NCBI RefSeq assembly: GCF_002953735.1
Contig: NZ_CP025536.1
Location: 1,618,001 to 1,682,000 of the forward strand
Reading direction: 5' to 3'
Source: Streptococcus pluranimalium
GTDB taxonomy: Bacteria; Bacillota; Bacilli; Lactobacillales; Streptococcaceae
Length of the DNA: 64,000 nucleotides
Shown here: positions 1 to 9,868 of the stretch, in pieces
Layout of the letters: each line of letters starts with the position of its first letter
Position numbering within the stretch: the stretch's first letter is position 1
The notes under the pieces: model-generated
The model's database searches: none
The model's input: the letters and a program-made list of their open reading frames with translations, nothing else
What the model was told of the DNA's origin: nothing
Program-made: the position numbers and the translations under genes

Positions 1-2633
1 TTAGAAACTTTAAAGGTTTCGCGGATAATCGCTTCACCAAGAACTTTTTCTTGATACTCTGGATCCAATTTACCTTTCATCGCTTCTTCGACTTCTTCGA
101 TAACTTTATAGATAATGCTGTGAAGACGAATTTCAACGTCATCGGCATCGGCTTGTTGACGTGCCTGTGGTGTTGGACGAACGTTGAAACCAATGATAAC
201 AGCATTTGATGCTTCTGCCAAGGTAATATCAGACTCATTAATAGCACCTACTGCTGAGTGAACGACATTGACACGGACACCTTCTACTTCGATTTTAAGA
301 AGTGAAGCTGCCAAGGCTTCTACAGAACCTTGTACATCAGCTTTGATGATAACATTAACAGTCTTAACTTCACCTGCTTTAAGCGTATCAAAGAGATTTT
401 CAAGACTAACTCGTTGCGTATTTTGACGTTGTTTCATAAGGGCGCGTTTAGCACGTTCTTCACCAGCTGCACGCGCTGCTTTCTCATCAGCGTAAACAGC
501 AAAGTGATCACCTGCCATTGGTGTTTCATTCAAGCCGGTAATAGAAACAGGTGTTGATGGTTCAGCTGTTTTAACACGGCGACCAAGGTCATTTACCATA
601 GCACGAACACGTCCAAAGGTGTTACCAACAACGATTGGGTCTTGAACATTAAGTGTTCCTTGTTGTACAAGAAGGGTCGCAACAGCACCTTTACCTTTAT
701 CAAGGCGAGCCTCAATAACAGTACCGATGGCACGAACGGTTGGATCGGCTTTCAATTCTTCCATTTCAGCTACAAGGAGGACTGTATCAAGCAATTCGTC
801 GATATTTTGACCGAATTTTGCCGAAATTTCAACAAACTCAGAATCGCCACCCCAGGCTGTTGAGATGACACCGTGCTCAGCTAATTCTCCGATAACACGT
901 TCTGGGTTAGCACCTGGTTTATCAATTTTGTTAATGGCAACAATGATTGGAACTTCTGCAGCTTTTGAGTGATTGATTGCCTCGATAGTCTGTGGCATAA
1001 CGCCATCATCCGCGGCTACAATCAAAATGGTAACGTCTGTAACAGATGCTCCACGTGCACGCATTGATGTAAAGGCTGCGTGACCTGGTGTATCTAAGAA
1101 GGTGATTTTCTTACCGTTTGTTTCGATTTGATAGGCACCGATATGCTGAGTGATACCACCGGCTTCTCCAGTCGCAACACGTGAGTTACGAAGAGTATCA
1201 AGAAGGGTTGTTTTACCATGATCAACGTGACCCATGATCGTAACAACAGGTGCACGTTCAATCAACTCATCTGGATTAAGATAATCCTCATCTGCAAAGA
1301 AACGTTCAATATCAGCATCATCTACTTCAACTTTAGCACGTGCTTCAATTCCATAATCAACCATCAAGAGTTCAATGGTGTCACCATCTAATGATTGGTT
1401 CTGGGTAGCCATAACTCCCATCATAAAGAGTTTCTTAACAATTTCTGCAGGTTCACGTTTGATACGTTTTGCAATTTCAGCAACCGTCATCCCTTCAGTA
1501 TATTCAAATTCCTTAGGTAATTCATGGAATTTACGCTCTGTTACTGGCTTTGGAGCACTGTTAGCATTACGATTGTTTTTACCTTTTTTATTTTGTTTAT
1601 TTTTATTCCAGTTACTATTTCTTTGATTTCTCACTTGGTTTTGATTCGTCCAATTTTTCTTATTTTTACTTTGCTTAGGACCATCTTCATTATGATTTGA
1701 AAAATCACGCGATTTTTCAGGACGACCCTGTTTTTTGCGACGGTTGTCTGATTGACTCGAAACAACTTGCGTTGGCATATCAGCAACCTGAGGTTTATTT
1801 GAAGCATCTGCTACGAGACGAGCATTATCTTGAGCTTGTTGTTCTTTTTCTTTTTCAATCTCAGCCTGTTTAGCTTTACGAGCCTGTTCTTGGGCCAACT
1901 GAGCCTGGCGTCGCGCTTCTTCTTGTTCACGGAAACGTGATTCACTTTGACGTGAGTACTCAGCATTTTGTTCAGCTTTTAGAGCAGCAGCACGTGCTTT
2001 AAAATCGATTTTTGGTCCAGATTGCCGCTGACGATTCTGCGAGCTGCTGTTATTGAATCGATTCTCATTGCCTCGATTGTTACGGTTTGATTGGTCGTAA
2101 CGTCGGTCATTATTTGGACGATTATCTTGTTGACGTCCTCCTTTAGGATGACCTTGTTGATGACGACCATCTTGACGGCGATCATTCGAGCGGTTATCAC
2201 GACGCTTTTGACCACTCCCGTTTCCGTTATTTCGACTTTCACCTTTACTACGACGATCTGCTTCAGCCTTAGCTTTGGCTTCACGTTCTGCTTTGAAGTT
2301 ACGACTTTGTGGACGTGGTTTTGCAACCACTGTTTCTGCTACTTCAGCTTTTGCATGAGATTCCTCAACTTTTGGAGCAGTTGTTGTTTTTGGTTTATCA
2401 CTTACCACTGGTTTAGTAACTTGCTGAACTTCAGTTGTACTAGACACTTGTTTTTTAGTTGCCTTTGGTGTTGAAGTACCTTTGAAGGCTGCTGTTAGAC
2501 GCTCAGCATCGTTACCTTCTACACTTGATGCGTGACTTTTAACAGCCATGCCCAATTCCTGAGCTTTGGCGACAACTTCCTTACTTGCGACACCGACTTC
2601 TTTCGCAATTTCATATAAGCGTTTTTTTGACAC
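1..2633 (-). CDS. infB: Translation initiation factor IF-2, C-terminal end outside the window
   Basis: IF-2 is the GTPase that brings initiator fMet-tRNA to the 30S subunit and promotes 70S joining. The start is GTG at 2633, seven bases behind AGGAGG; the product opens [15 protein letters not shown], the usual IF2 N-terminal module. A long basic Asn/Gln/Arg-rich linker follows, then the GTPase domain with P-loop GHVDHGKTT, switch motif DTPGH and NKID. Domains III and IV run to the window edge, so the last residues and the stop codon are missing. It is the last visible gene of the rimP-nusA-rnpM-ylxQ-infB operon. Identity is certain. Confidence 0.98.
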   Translation of the reverse strand, partial: MSKKRLYEIAKEVGVASKEVVAKAQELGMAVKSHASSVEGNDAERLTAAFKGTSTPKATKKQVSSTTEVQQVTKPVVSDKPKTTTAPKVEESHAKAEVAETVVAKPRPQSRNFKAEREAKAKAEADRRSKGESRNNGNGSGQKRRDNRSNDRRQDGRHQQGHPKGGRQQDNRPNNDRRYDQSNRNNRGNENRFNNSSSQNRQRQSGPKIDFKARAAALKAEQNAEYSRQSESRFREQEEARRQAQLAQEQARKAKQAEIEKEKEQQAQDNARLVADASNKPQVADMPTQVVSSQSDNRRKKQGRPEKSRDFSNHNEDGPKQSKNKKNWTNQNQVRNQRNSNWNKNKQNKKGKNNRNANSAPKPVTERKFHELPKEFEYTEGMTVAEIAKRIKREPAEIVKKLFMMGVMATQNQSLDGDTIELLMVDYGIEARAKVEVDDADIERFFADEDYLNPDELIERAPVVTIMGHVDHGKTTLLDTLRNSRVATGEAGGITQHIGAYQIETNGKKITFLDTPGHAAFTSMRARGASVTDVTILIVAADDGVMPQTIEAINHSKAAEVPIIVAINKIDKPGANPERVIGELAEHGVISTAWGGDSEFVEISAKFGQNIDELLDTVLLVAEMEELKADPTVRAIGTVIEARLDKGKGAVATLLVQQGTLNVQDPIVVGNTFGRVRAMVNDLGRRVKTAEPSTPVSITGLNETPMAGDHFAVYADEKAARAAGEERAKRALMKQRQNTQRVSLENLFDTLKAGEVKTVNVIIKADVQGSVEALAASLLKIEVEGVRVNVVHSAVGAINESDITLAEASNAVIIGFNVRPTPQARQQADADDVEIRLHSIIYKVIEEVEEAMKGKLDPEYQEKVLGEAIIRETFKVS

Positions 2634-2651
2634 GTGACGTCCTCCTATTCC

Positions 2652-2954
2652 TTATGCCATAAGAGTCCTCATTTTCTTTGAAAATCCAGCATCAACAATA
2701 GTAACAACCTTCCTAGGTTTTCCTACTGCCATGCTTAATTCCAGTGTATTAAACACTGTGGAGACTTCTATTTGATAGTATTTACTTTTATCTGTAATTT
2801 TTTTAGTCAAATTATCACCAGCATCGTTGGCTAGAAAAATTAATGTTGCTTCCTGATGTTGAATGGCTTTAACAACCAATTCCTCACCTGATATAACTTT
2901 TCCAGCTCGCTGTGCTAGTCCGATTAAATTGGCTAATTGTTGCTGATTATTCAA
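2652..2954 (-). CDS. ylxQ: L7Ae-family RNA-binding protein YlxQ
   Basis: This 100-residue protein has the L7Ae/L30e fold seen in YbxF/YlxQ proteins: an N-terminal GLAQRAGKVISGEE segment and a central hydrophobic strand LIFLANDAG. The family binds kink-turn-like RNA; the exact target of YlxQ is not established. The start is TTG at 2954, overlapping the stop of the preceding rnpM gene (CTTGAATAA), which implies translational coupling. It sits in the conserved position between rnpM and infB. Identity as YlxQ is firm; molecular role is inferred from the family. Confidence 0.93.
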   Translation of the reverse strand: MNNQQQLANLIGLAQRAGKVISGEELVVKAIQHQEATLIFLANDAGDNLTKKITDKSKYYQIEVSTVFNTLELSMAVGKPRKVVTIVDAGFSKKMRTLMA

Positions 2955-3243
2955 GACCGAGCTCTCTTCTTTTTACCTTGTGGTCAACGTAAGCAATCAA
3001 CTCATCATAGAATTCATCAGAAACTGCTGTTTTAAAACTGCGATCAAAGACCCGTCTTTTCTTAGCTTCTTGGGCTTCTTGATTATCTAGTTTAATATAA
3101 GCTCCGCGACCATTCGCTTTTCCAGTTGGATCAATAAAAATGTCTCCCTCCTTGTTTTTCACAATTCGGAGCAAGTCACGTTTATCAATTACATCACCAG
3201 AAACAAGAGACTTTCTTAAAGGTATTTTACGTGTTTTAGCCAT
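2947..3243 (-). CDS. rnpM: RNase P modulator RnpM (YlxR)
   Basis: A short basic protein of the YlxR/DUF448 family, recently named RnpM because it binds the RNase P RNA and modulates its activity in Bacillus. The family core is visible: KIPLRKSLVSGDV near the start, then DPTGKANGRGAYI. I chose ATG 3243 because GAGG lies five bases upstream; an in-frame GTG two codons earlier has no better site. It is embedded in the nusA-infB operon, 15 bases after nusA, and its end overlaps ylxQ. Confidence 0.93.
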   Translation of the reverse strand: MAKTRKIPLRKSLVSGDVIDKRDLLRIVKNKEGDIFIDPTGKANGRGAYIKLDNQEAQEAKKRRVFDRSFKTAVSDEFYDELIAYVDHKVKRRELGLE

Positions 3244-3258
3244 AAACACCTCTATTTA

Positions 3259-4458
3259 TTATTCTTCGTTAGATATGTCGTCAAGTGGCATGACATCCAC
3301 ATCTTGTTGGTTTACTTCAACTGACTCTTCAGTAGAGACAACTGCCGCTTCGTCTGCCAAAGCTTGCTGAGCTTCCATTTCTTCGTATTCAGTTGCAGAC
3401 TTAATGTCAATGCGGTAACCTGTTAAATGAGCCGCTAAGCGAACATTTTGACCACGACGACCAATAGCCAGTGATAATTTGTTATCAGGTACAACAACAG
3501 TTGCACGTTTGCTGTTTTCTTCGTCGAAGAGAACCATATCAACTTCAGCAGGGGCAATAGCATTGTAGATAAACTCTGCTGGATCTTCAACCCACTGGAT
3601 AACATCAATGTTTTCCTCAACAGGTACTTCAATGCCTGTTTTAGCATCAATACGGGTTGGATGGAATTTGCTGATAACCTTCTTAATGTTTGAACCACCA
3701 CGACCAACAATCGTACCGATAGCATCAACATTAGGATTGTGGCTGCGAACTGCAACTTTTGTACGATCCCCAGCTTCACGAGAAACACTCATGATTTCCA
3801 CTGTACCATCAAAGACTTCGGGGATTTCTTGCTCCATAATGCGTTTGATGAATTCAGGATGGCTACGACTAACGAAAACATTGACACCTCGAGGATTGTT
3901 TTCTACCTTGTAGACATAAACTTCAATACGATCATGTGATTTGAAGGTTTCACCTGGGATTTGGTCTTGATGCGACAATTGTGCTTCAAGTGATCCAAGA
4001 TTAACGTAGATAAAGCGTTGGTCAAAGCGCTCAACTGTACCTGTCATGATTTCACCTTCATGCTCCTTGTACTCGTTGAAAGTCACTTCACGCATTTGCT
4101 TGCGCATTTTTTCCATGATGGTTTGTTTAGCTGATTGCGCTGCAACACGACCAAATTCAGTCACAGACTCTTCAAAACGAATCTTATCACCTAATTCATA
4201 AGCTGAACTGATGGCTAAAGCGTCTTTTAAACTAATCTCAAGTCGACTATCAAAAACTTCATCGACAACTTCACGAACCGTATATACCTGGAAATCAGCA
4301 GTCTTTTCATTGAATTCAATAACACAGCTTTCCGCCTGACCATAGCGGCGTTTGTAGGCTGATTTCAAGGATTCCGTTACGGCATCAATGATATCTTCTT
4401 TATTAATGTGCTTTTCTTCTTCCAAAATACGGAAGGCTTCTAACATTTCTTTACTCAT
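3259..4458 (-). CDS. nusA: Transcription termination/antitermination factor NusA
   Basis: NusA binds RNA polymerase and nascent RNA, controlling pausing, intrinsic termination and rRNA antitermination. The 399-residue length matches Gram-positive NusA, which lacks the C-terminal acidic repeats of E. coli. In order: N-terminal polymerase-binding domain, S1 domain around residues 135-200 (GEIMTGTVERFDQRFIYV), then KH1 and KH2 (GTIVGRGGSNIKKV and LAIGRRGQNVRLA). A short acidic tail ends the protein. The gene follows rimP in the standard operon, and an AGGCAATT-rich leader separates them. No irregularity was seen. Confidence 0.97.
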   Translation of the reverse strand: MSKEMLEAFRILEEEKHINKEDIIDAVTESLKSAYKRRYGQAESCVIEFNEKTADFQVYTVREVVDEVFDSRLEISLKDALAISSAYELGDKIRFEESVTEFGRVAAQSAKQTIMEKMRKQMREVTFNEYKEHEGEIMTGTVERFDQRFIYVNLGSLEAQLSHQDQIPGETFKSHDRIEVYVYKVENNPRGVNVFVSRSHPEFIKRIMEQEIPEVFDGTVEIMSVSREAGDRTKVAVRSHNPNVDAIGTIVGRGGSNIKKVISKFHPTRIDAKTGIEVPVEENIDVIQWVEDPAEFIYNAIAPAEVDMVLFDEENSKRATVVVPDNKLSLAIGRRGQNVRLAAHLTGYRIDIKSATEYEEMEAQQALADEAAVVSTEESVEVNQQDVDVMPLDDISNEE

Positions 4459-4511
4459 GCTTGTCTCGCCTTAATAATTAAGGCAATTCCTTTCTTTTCT
4501 GAATGATTAGG

Positions 4512-5006
4512 TTATAGTTTTACCGCTAAGCGGGCTTTGGCAACCGTTTGATAGGGAATATCAACAGTTTTATGCCGCGTCTTATCCAAGTAATCAATGG
4601 TCAGATTTTCACCATCAAAGGCGAGTAAATCTCCCTCAAAAACTTTGACTTTATCGATAGCTTTATAAAGACTAACATTAACATAGGAACCGACTGCGTT
4701 TTCCAATGCTTCCTTAGTTTTCAGTGGACGTTCTAAACCTGGACTAGACACTTCCAAAAAATATTGTTCTGGGAAGGGATCTGGTTTTATGGTATCTAGT
4801 AGCGGACTGATAACATCGGTTAATTCTGCCGTATCATCTACAGAGATACCACCAGGTTTGTCAACAAGAATACTAAGGACATAATCGCCACCCATTTTGC
4901 CATACTCGACATCAACCACCTCGTAAGGAGCCTTGATATGAGGCGTAACCAACTCAGTTACCTGTTCAACTATTGTTGCGATAATAATCCCTCCTTGCAC
5001 AGACAA
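4512..5006 (-). CDS. rimP: Ribosome maturation factor RimP, start codon uncertain
   Basis: RimP assists maturation of the 30S subunit. The core [16 protein letters not shown] and the [12 protein letters not shown] motif are diagnostic. Coordinates use the longest canonical reading (TTG at 5006), but no ATG exists near the N-terminus. The only strong ribosome-binding site, AAGGAGG at 4990-4996, lies inside that reading and points to ATT or ATC codons at 4980-4988, giving a protein that begins (I)IATIVEQ. RimP from related streptococci also lacks a clear start here as I remember it. First gene of the nusA operon, with a promoter at 5050-5078. Confidence 0.93.
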   Translation of the reverse strand: MSVQGGIIIATIVEQVTELVTPHIKAPYEVVDVEYGKMGGDYVLSILVDKPGGISVDDTAELTDVISPLLDTIKPDPFPEQYFLEVSSPGLERPLKTKEALENAVGSYVNVSLYKAIDKVKVFEGDLLAFDGENLTIDYLDKTRHKTVDIPYQTVAKARLAVKL

Positions 5007-5008
5007 GA

Positions 5009-5028
5009 GGCGAAGTAATAACCTCGCC
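5009..5028 (-). promoter_or_regulatory. Hairpin in the rimP operon leader
   Basis: The leader can fold GGCGAGG (5022-5028) against CTTCGCC (5009-5015) with a six-base loop, one mismatch. It sits between the operon promoter and the first ribosome-binding site. Leader RNAs upstream of rimP are known in Firmicutes, and this could be a member. There is no U-run, so it is not a plain terminator. Confidence 0.4.
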
Positions 5029-5049
5029 CCTTTCTCATTATTTTAATTA

Positions 5050-5078
5050 ATCATATCACAATAGCTAGCAACTTGCAA
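5050..5078 (-). promoter_or_regulatory. Sigma-A promoter of the rimP-infB operon
   Basis: Reading the minus strand, TTGCAA (5073-5078) is separated by 17 bp from TATGAT (5050-5055). The predicted start lies about 40 bases before the rimP ribosome-binding site, leaving room for the leader hairpin. Confidence 0.75.
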
Positions 5079-5113
5079 GTCTAAAGAGTCCAGAATGCTT
5101 GTTCTCTCAGTAT

Positions 5114-5560
5114 CTAATCTTCCTTAGCTAAATCGCCATTAATATCAAAGGTATACTTATGACCTTGTGTTAGACTTTGATAAAATCCTTTACCTTCATA
5201 TAGCTGAAAAACACGAACATTTTCCCTTTCCTTATGATTAGGATAAACTTGCTCGACAAATGGATTTCCTGCTAAAACCTCTTCTAACTTTTCTTCCCCT
5301 AATTCACGTACTCTTCCTTCAACGCGAATCACTTGGATTAAGTAATCCTCTTGATGCATGCCCGTTATGGCAATATTAGGGTTTCCTTGTAATTGCTTAT
5401 AAAATCGAGTTGTGGGACTTGTCATGAAAAAAATCCCCTTTTCATTTGCCAAGCCAATGTGAATAAAGCGAGCATGAGGGTGTCCTGCCGAATCCGTAGA
5501 GGCAATCACCGATGGAGACATTTTAGTTTCCAACAAATTCAAAATTTCTTTAACTTTCAT
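5114..5560 (-). CDS. Pyridoxamine 5'-phosphate oxidase-like flavin-fold protein
   Basis: A 148-residue split-barrel protein of the general-stress/PNPOx-like family, which binds FMN or a related cofactor. Visible landmarks are HARFIHIGL and GIFFMTSPTTRFYKQL, followed by the strand ITGMHQEDYLIQVIRVEGRVRE. The physiological substrate of such streptococcal proteins is unknown, so no enzyme name is warranted. ATG 5560 follows AGGAGGTAGCT. It is a single-gene unit with its own upstream -10 sequence (TATAAT near 5600) and is followed by the rimP promoter region. Confidence 0.85.
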   Translation of the reverse strand: MKVKEILNLLETKMSPSVIASTDSAGHPHARFIHIGLANEKGIFFMTSPTTRFYKQLQGNPNIAITGMHQEDYLIQVIRVEGRVRELGEEKLEEVLAGNPFVEQVYPNHKERENVRVFQLYEGKGFYQSLTQGHKYTFDINGDLAKED

Positions 5561-5723
5561 AGCTACCTCCTTTTTTTGAAACCGTTTAACTTGTTACTAT
5601 TATAACATAATCGAAAATAAAAAGAAGCAAAGATGAAAGATTCCTAGCTTCTTTAGTCTTTATTGAATTTGGTAGGTGAATGGGGGCGAATACCCCAAAA
5701 CCTTGATATACCAATGCGATAAA

Positions 5724-5810
5724 AGGAGAGGAGGGGATTCGAACCCCCGAGCCCCGTTAAGGACTACACGCTTTCCAAGCGTGCGCACTCGGCCACTATG
5801 CGACCTCTCC
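5724..5810 (-). tRNA. tRNA-Ser (anticodon GGA)
   Basis: The minus strand folds into a class II tRNA: acceptor GGAGAGG/CCTCTCC, anticodon stem CACGC/GCGTG with loop TTGGAAA (anticodon GGA, reading UCC and UCU), a long variable arm, and T arm GGGGGTTCGAATCCCC. The base after the acceptor stem is U instead of the G usual in bacterial tRNA-Ser, and CCA is not encoded. It lies alone between trmB and the PNPOx-like gene. Confidence 0.96.
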
Positions 5811-5814
5811 ATCA

Positions 5815-5834
5815 AAAAGCGGAAATTTCCGCTT
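5815..5834 (-). terminator. Terminator after trmB
   Basis: Minus strand AAGCGGAAATTTCCGCTT is a perfect palindromic hairpin followed by TTTT, directly after the trmB stop and just before tRNA-Ser. Confidence 0.8.
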
Positions 5835-5839
5835 AACTA

Positions 5840-6475
5840 TTAAAATTGTGCTTCAACCCGGTAAATCACTTGACCTTTTTCAGAGAACTTCTGCTCGTAC
5901 TCGGTCATCACATTACTTTCATAGTTACTAGCATGTAAATCTAGCCAAACCTGCTTCAAGGTCATACCATATTGAGAAAAACTAGCTAGGCTATATTCAA
6001 ATAAGCCACGGTTATCGGTCTTGAAATGAATTTCACCGTGTTCTGGCAAGATTTGCTGATAGGTCTCTAAGAAAGTCTTGTACGTCAAACGGCGTTTTTC
6101 ATGTCTTGTCTTAGGCCATGGATCTGAGAAATTCAAATACATAAGAGCCACTTCACCATCTTCAAAATAATTGGTTAAGCTTGAACCATCAACACGAAGC
6201 AAACGAACGTTTGGCGCCTGACTTTCAATCACTTTATCTAAAGCATAACTGAGAACAGAAACTTGGATATCAATACCAATGTAGTTAATATTGGGATTCT
6301 GCAAGGCCATTCCCGTAATGAAAGCACCTTTTCCAGAACCAACTTCAATATGGATAGGATTGTCATTACCAAAAACCAGATGCCATTTACCTTTTGCATC
6401 TTCAGGATTTAAAATAACGTATTGGGGATGATTTTCTAAATAGTCTTCAGCACCTTTGCGCTTACGAACTCTCAT
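5840..6475 (-). CDS. trmB: tRNA (guanine(46)-N7)-methyltransferase
   Basis: TrmB methylates N7 of G46 in tRNA variable loops using S-adenosylmethionine. The 211-residue length is normal. The SAM-binding loop EVGSGKG is at about residues 44-50, and the family signature [13 protein letters not shown] is at about 117-129. Its ATG overlaps the stop of ccrZ by four bases (ATGA), so the two are translated from one message; the ccrZ-trmB pair is conserved in streptococci. A clean terminator follows. Confidence 0.97.
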   Translation of the reverse strand: MRVRKRKGAEDYLENHPQYVILNPEDAKGKWHLVFGNDNPIHIEVGSGKGAFITGMALQNPNINYIGIDIQVSVLSYALDKVIESQAPNVRLLRVDGSSLTNYFEDGEVALMYLNFSDPWPKTRHEKRRLTYKTFLETYQQILPEHGEIHFKTDNRGLFEYSLASFSQYGMTLKQVWLDLHASNYESNVMTEYEQKFSEKGQVIYRVEAQF

Positions 6476-7260
6476 TTGAATAACTCTCTAAATTTTCTAA
6501 GGGCGTAAATTTCACGGTTGACACGCTCCATATCACGATTATCAAAATACTGCTGAATCTGCGATAAGTAGGACAACTGACCATACCAATATACCTTATC
6601 CATCACAGCTTTAGGATTGTCGTAACCATAATAAACCAACCAATCTGACCAAGCCACACGTGGAACATAGTGACTAAGAAGATGTCCAATATCATACATA
6701 GGGTCAGTTAGACGAACAGAATCCCAGTCGACAAGATAAATCACACCACTGGTTGTAATAATCCAATTATTGTGTCTGACATCACCATGAACGATAGTGG
6801 CATCATCACGATCAAAATTTGGTAAACTTTGTTTCAACCCTTTTACGATAGTCTGAATAAAAGTATTCTCACGTAATTGAAGCGGCATTTCACGCTCCAA
6901 TTTTGCAAGGAGTTCATAAGGGTTTTCAATTTGATACTTAAGCTGTAACAGTTGATTAGCCAAATGCTTTGATTTATGCAAGCGCAATAAAACTTGAACA
7001 ATCTGCTTGCTCATCATATCTTGTTTGAGCAAAATGCGACCATCAAGCCATTCTTGTGCACTCATCATATCACCATTCCCCAACCGTTTAGCCCAAAGTA
7101 ATTGTGGTGCAATCTGCTCTTTAGCTAAGGCTGCTAAAATTGGTGTGGTGTTCTTTTTGACAAAAACACGTTCTCCAGATGGGTAGGTTCCCATATAGGC
7201 TTTGTTACTTTTTCCACGCATGGGTGTCAATGTTAAATCGTTATCAATAACTGTCACCAT
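6472..7260 (-). CDS. ccrZ: Cell-cycle regulator CcrZ, kinase-fold protein
   Basis: CcrZ is a choline-kinase-like phosphotransferase that couples division with DnaA-driven replication initiation in pneumococcus. The product shows the family opening [18 protein letters not shown], the catalytic HGDVRHNN loop at about 158-165 and the metal-binding DWDS at about 178-181. The upstream reading extends to 7281, but AAGGAGG is placed immediately before ATG 7260 and five bases before GTG 7257, so the real start is one of those. Gene order ccrZ-trmB matches pneumococcus. Confidence 0.93.
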   Translation of the reverse strand: MVTVIDNDLTLTPMRGKSNKAYMGTYPSGERVFVKKNTTPILAALAKEQIAPQLLWAKRLGNGDMMSAQEWLDGRILLKQDMMSKQIVQVLLRLHKSKHLANQLLQLKYQIENPYELLAKLEREMPLQLRENTFIQTIVKGLKQSLPNFDRDDATIVHGDVRHNNWIITTSGVIYLVDWDSVRLTDPMYDIGHLLSHYVPRVAWSDWLVYYGYDNPKAVMDKVYWYGQLSYLSQIQQYFDNRDMERVNREIYALRKFRELFK

Positions 7261-7312
7261 ACCCTCCTTTTTTCCTACCATTTTAGCTCTTATTTTACTT
7301 GTTTTTTAAGAC

Positions 7313-8347
7313 TTAGTCAACAAACATCTTCAGCTTATTCGGAAGATAAACCAAGCTCAGAACGAGCATAATAGGAATAATCCCCAAAAATCTCCAGTCT
7401 AACGCTACTAAACTTAATTGAATCAAACCAATACCTAGCGAAAGTTTTAGTAATAGGGTTTTAAAAGCTTGTCGTTGAAGCTCGCTTTCTACTGGATATA
7501 ATCGCGCCATGATTTGATAATCATACACTCGGTAAAGTCCAAGAAGTTGGAAAAGCAAGAGATAATTAAAAAGACCTACTAAAGCTAGCCCCCACCAATT
7601 TGGCAAGAGTACTCCCAGAACCAAACTAATAAGAAGTAACCTCAGGCTTAGCCAAAAGTAGTCCCCATTCCTAAGATAGGCTCTCGCATACAATTCTAAC
7701 CAAACATTTTGTGTTGTTGTTTTTGTTAACAATCCTATCAGTGGATTGAGATATTTTCTTGGTTTTGTCGTACTAGAAATACCTTTTACAGTTGTAAACA
7801 AGGCAAAGAAAGTCAAAATCCTTTGCTGTCTCTGTTTTTCATAGCGAATGAGTTTTGTAAAATCAAGCAAATGTCCCCTGTAAAATCCTTTAAAATCATG
7901 ATATATGCGAATCCCTCTCAGTATAAGAAGCACTACAACATAGCCAATGAGCTGCCATAATGACCAACCGGATAAGAGAAAAATAGGAGACAATAATAAG
8001 GTGACAAAAAGCTGAAATATCCCCCATAAGATAAAGGATTTTCTTGCAGCATTTTTTAAATTCCTTTGCAAAAATGTTTCCTGAAGTAAGAGAAATACCT
8101 GGTCTGCAGATACCAGATAGGTCGCTATCCTTCCTAAAAACGTTAGGGCAAGTGTTACTAAAATGGAGAGAACGACGGGAAACATAGAACCTTTGGGAAA
8201 ATCGTTAACCAGATTGGTATATTGAACCACCAAAAAGCCCAAAAGAAACATCAGAACTAAAACAAAATGGTCATTAAAAACATAGCGTAGATACTTAACA
8301 CAGCGCTGATTAAACTCTAGTCGACGCTTTTGAATAATCTTTTCCAT
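7313..8347 (-). CDS. ecsB: ABC transporter permease EcsB
   Basis: EcsB is the integral membrane partner of EcsA in an ABC exporter that in Bacillus affects secretion, competence and intramembrane proteolysis. The 344-residue product has several hydrophobic segments (for example residues 28-48 and 58-75, a paired block near 110-150, and two near the C-terminus) and the basic FYRGHLLDFTKLIRYEKQ region typical of EcsB. It starts one base after the ecsA stop and is cotranscribed with it. The exported substrate is unknown. Confidence 0.9.
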   Translation of the reverse strand: MEKIIQKRRLEFNQRCVKYLRYVFNDHFVLVLMFLLGFLVVQYTNLVNDFPKGSMFPVVLSILVTLALTFLGRIATYLVSADQVFLLLQETFLQRNLKNAARKSFILWGIFQLFVTLLLSPIFLLSGWSLWQLIGYVVVLLILRGIRIYHDFKGFYRGHLLDFTKLIRYEKQRQQRILTFFALFTTVKGISSTTKPRKYLNPLIGLLTKTTTQNVWLELYARAYLRNGDYFWLSLRLLLISLVLGVLLPNWWGLALVGLFNYLLLFQLLGLYRVYDYQIMARLYPVESELQRQAFKTLLLKLSLGIGLIQLSLVALDWRFLGIIPIMLVLSLVYLPNKLKMFVD

Positions 8348-8348
8348 C

Positions 8349-9068
8349 TTAATTCTCCTGCGTCAATTGCATATAAATATCAGTCAAATCAGCTGTCGGT
8401 AGACTAAATTGTTTTCGTAACTCTTCTAGACTACCGTTAGCTAGAATCTCACCATGATGGAGAATGACAAAACGGTCACACATTTTTTCAGCAGAATCCA
8501 GAACATGAGTACTCATCAAAACAGCTGTTCCTTTAGATTTTTCCTCTGCAATAATAGTCGTCAAATCTCTAATAGCTAAAGGATCTAATCCCAAAAAAGG
8601 CTCATCCACAATCAATAAGCTTGGCTCAATCATGAGAGCTGCAATAATCATTACTTTCTGCTTCATCCCTTTTGAAAAATGAATGGGATACCAGTCTAAT
8701 TTGTCCTCTAAACGAAAGAGTTGTAACAGCTTTTGTCGTAATTCCTGCTGCTCACCTAAACCATAAGCTAACGCAACTGTATCCAAATGTTCTTGTAAGG
8801 TCAACTCTTCATATAAGATTGGCGTCTCAGGGATATAACCTATTTTGCGACGGTAACTTTCTGGATTTTCTAACAATTGCAAGCCATCCAAAGTCACACT
8901 TCCCTGATAAGGTTGCAAAAGTCCAATGATTTCACTGATAGTCGTTGATTTCCCTGCTCCGTTAAGCCCAATTAAGCCAACAACTTCTCCTGAGGAAACC
9001 TCAAAAGAAATGTCCTTTAAAACAGGTATATTAACGTAGCCACCAACTAAATGATCAATTTTTAGCAT
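8349..9068 (-). CDS. ecsA: ABC transporter ATP-binding protein EcsA
   Basis: ATPase of the Ecs exporter. Walker A is GLNGAGKST at residues 34-42, the signature region is FSKGMKQK, Walker B is LLIVDEP followed by FLGLDP, and the switch histidine is in STHVLDSAE. I chose ATG 9068 (MLKIDHLVGG), with GGAAG upstream; the open frame extends to 9122 but has no better start and would run into the divergent HIT promoter region. It forms an operon with ecsB and is divergent from the HIT gene, as in Bacillus where hit and ecs are adjacent. Confidence 0.94.
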   Translation of the reverse strand: MLKIDHLVGGYVNIPVLKDISFEVSSGEVVGLIGLNGAGKSTTISEIIGLLQPYQGSVTLDGLQLLENPESYRRKIGYIPETPILYEELTLQEHLDTVALAYGLGEQQELRQKLLQLFRLEDKLDWYPIHFSKGMKQKVMIIAALMIEPSLLIVDEPFLGLDPLAIRDLTTIIAEEKSKGTAVLMSTHVLDSAEKMCDRFVILHHGEILANGSLEELRKQFSLPTADLTDIYMQLTQEN

Positions 9069-9138
9069 GACGATTCTTCCTAACTTTGATATACTATTCT
9101 TAATTATAACAAATTCAATCAAAAAGGTGGTTTTACAT

Positions 9139-9555
9139 ATGGCAAATTGTATTTTCTGTCAAATTATCTCTGGTACAATCCCATCATCTAAAGTATACGA
9201 AGATGAAAAGGTACTTGCCTTCCTAGATATTACACAAACAACAAATGGCCACACTTTATTAATCCCTAAAGAACATGTTAAAAATGTTCTTGATATGACT
9301 GAAACTATGGCACAAGAGGTTTTCTCACGCTTACCTAAAGTTGCTCGAGCTGTTCAGAAAGCGACTGGAGCTAAAGGAATGAATATTATCAATAACAATG
9401 AAGAAGTTGCTGGTCAAACCGTCTTTCATGCTCATATCCATCTAGTACCAAGATTTGATGAAAAAGATGGTATTGATATTAAATACACCACTCACGAACC
9501 TGATTTTCAATCGCTAGGAAAATTAGCTGAACAAATTGCGAAAGAGGTAGTCTAA
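9139..9555 (+). CDS. hit: HIT-family nucleotide hydrolase
   Basis: A 138-residue histidine-triad protein of the Hint branch, which hydrolyses purine nucleoside phosphoramidates. The active-site triad HAHIH is at about 97-101, and Cys4 and Cys7 could form part of a zinc site with downstream histidines. ATG 9139 is preceded by AAGGTGG; the frame opens earlier, at 9067, but the extra residues are not part of the family. It overlaps the next gene (TAATG). Confidence 0.94.
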   Translation: MANCIFCQIISGTIPSSKVYEDEKVLAFLDITQTTNGHTLLIPKEHVKNVLDMTETMAQEVFSRLPKVARAVQKATGAKGMNIINNNEEVAGQTVFHAHIHLVPRFDEKDGIDIKYTTHEPDFQSLGKLAEQIAKEVV

Positions 9556-9857
9556 TGGGACTTAAGAAAACACTAGCTGCTAGCGCCATAGCCTTCCTAG
9601 CTTATAAAACCTTTCAAAAGCGACATGAGCTATCCGAAACTTACAGCACCGAAAAAGCTCGCTTAGCTAGTATGAACAAAGATAAAGATAATATCCAAAA
9701 GCAGTTAGCCATCATTAAAACTGAATTAGCTAAAATAAATGAAATCGGTGAAGACACACATCATAAAGTACGCGTTTTCCAAAAAGATTTAGAGCCAAGA
9801 TTGGAAATAATAAAAGAAAACACGAACCACATACAGAAAAAACTTGATAAAAGATAA
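9555..9857 (+). CDS. Small membrane-anchored coiled-coil protein
   Basis: I do not recognise a characterised family. The 100-residue product starts with a short hydrophobic stretch (LAASAIAFLAY) followed by charged, helix-forming sequence with a likely coiled coil from about residue 30 to the end. That looks like an inner-membrane-anchored rod facing the cytoplasm, superficially similar to YtxH-type proteins. It is translationally coupled to the HIT gene through a TAATG overlap and ends just before a strong terminator. A gene like this commonly follows hit in streptococci, so a shared function is possible but unproven. Confidence 0.8.
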   Translation: MGLKKTLAASAIAFLAYKTFQKRHELSETYSTEKARLASMNKDKDNIQKQLAIIKTELAKINEIGEDTHHKVRVFQKDLEPRLEIIKENTNHIQKKLDKR

Positions 9858-9868
9858 TCCTAAAAATC

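Noticed and set aside
1979..2474. Overlapping long open frames on both strands inside infB
   Set aside because: They arise from the biased Arg/Asn/Gln-rich linker of IF-2; codon use and the continuous IF-2 frame show they are not genes.
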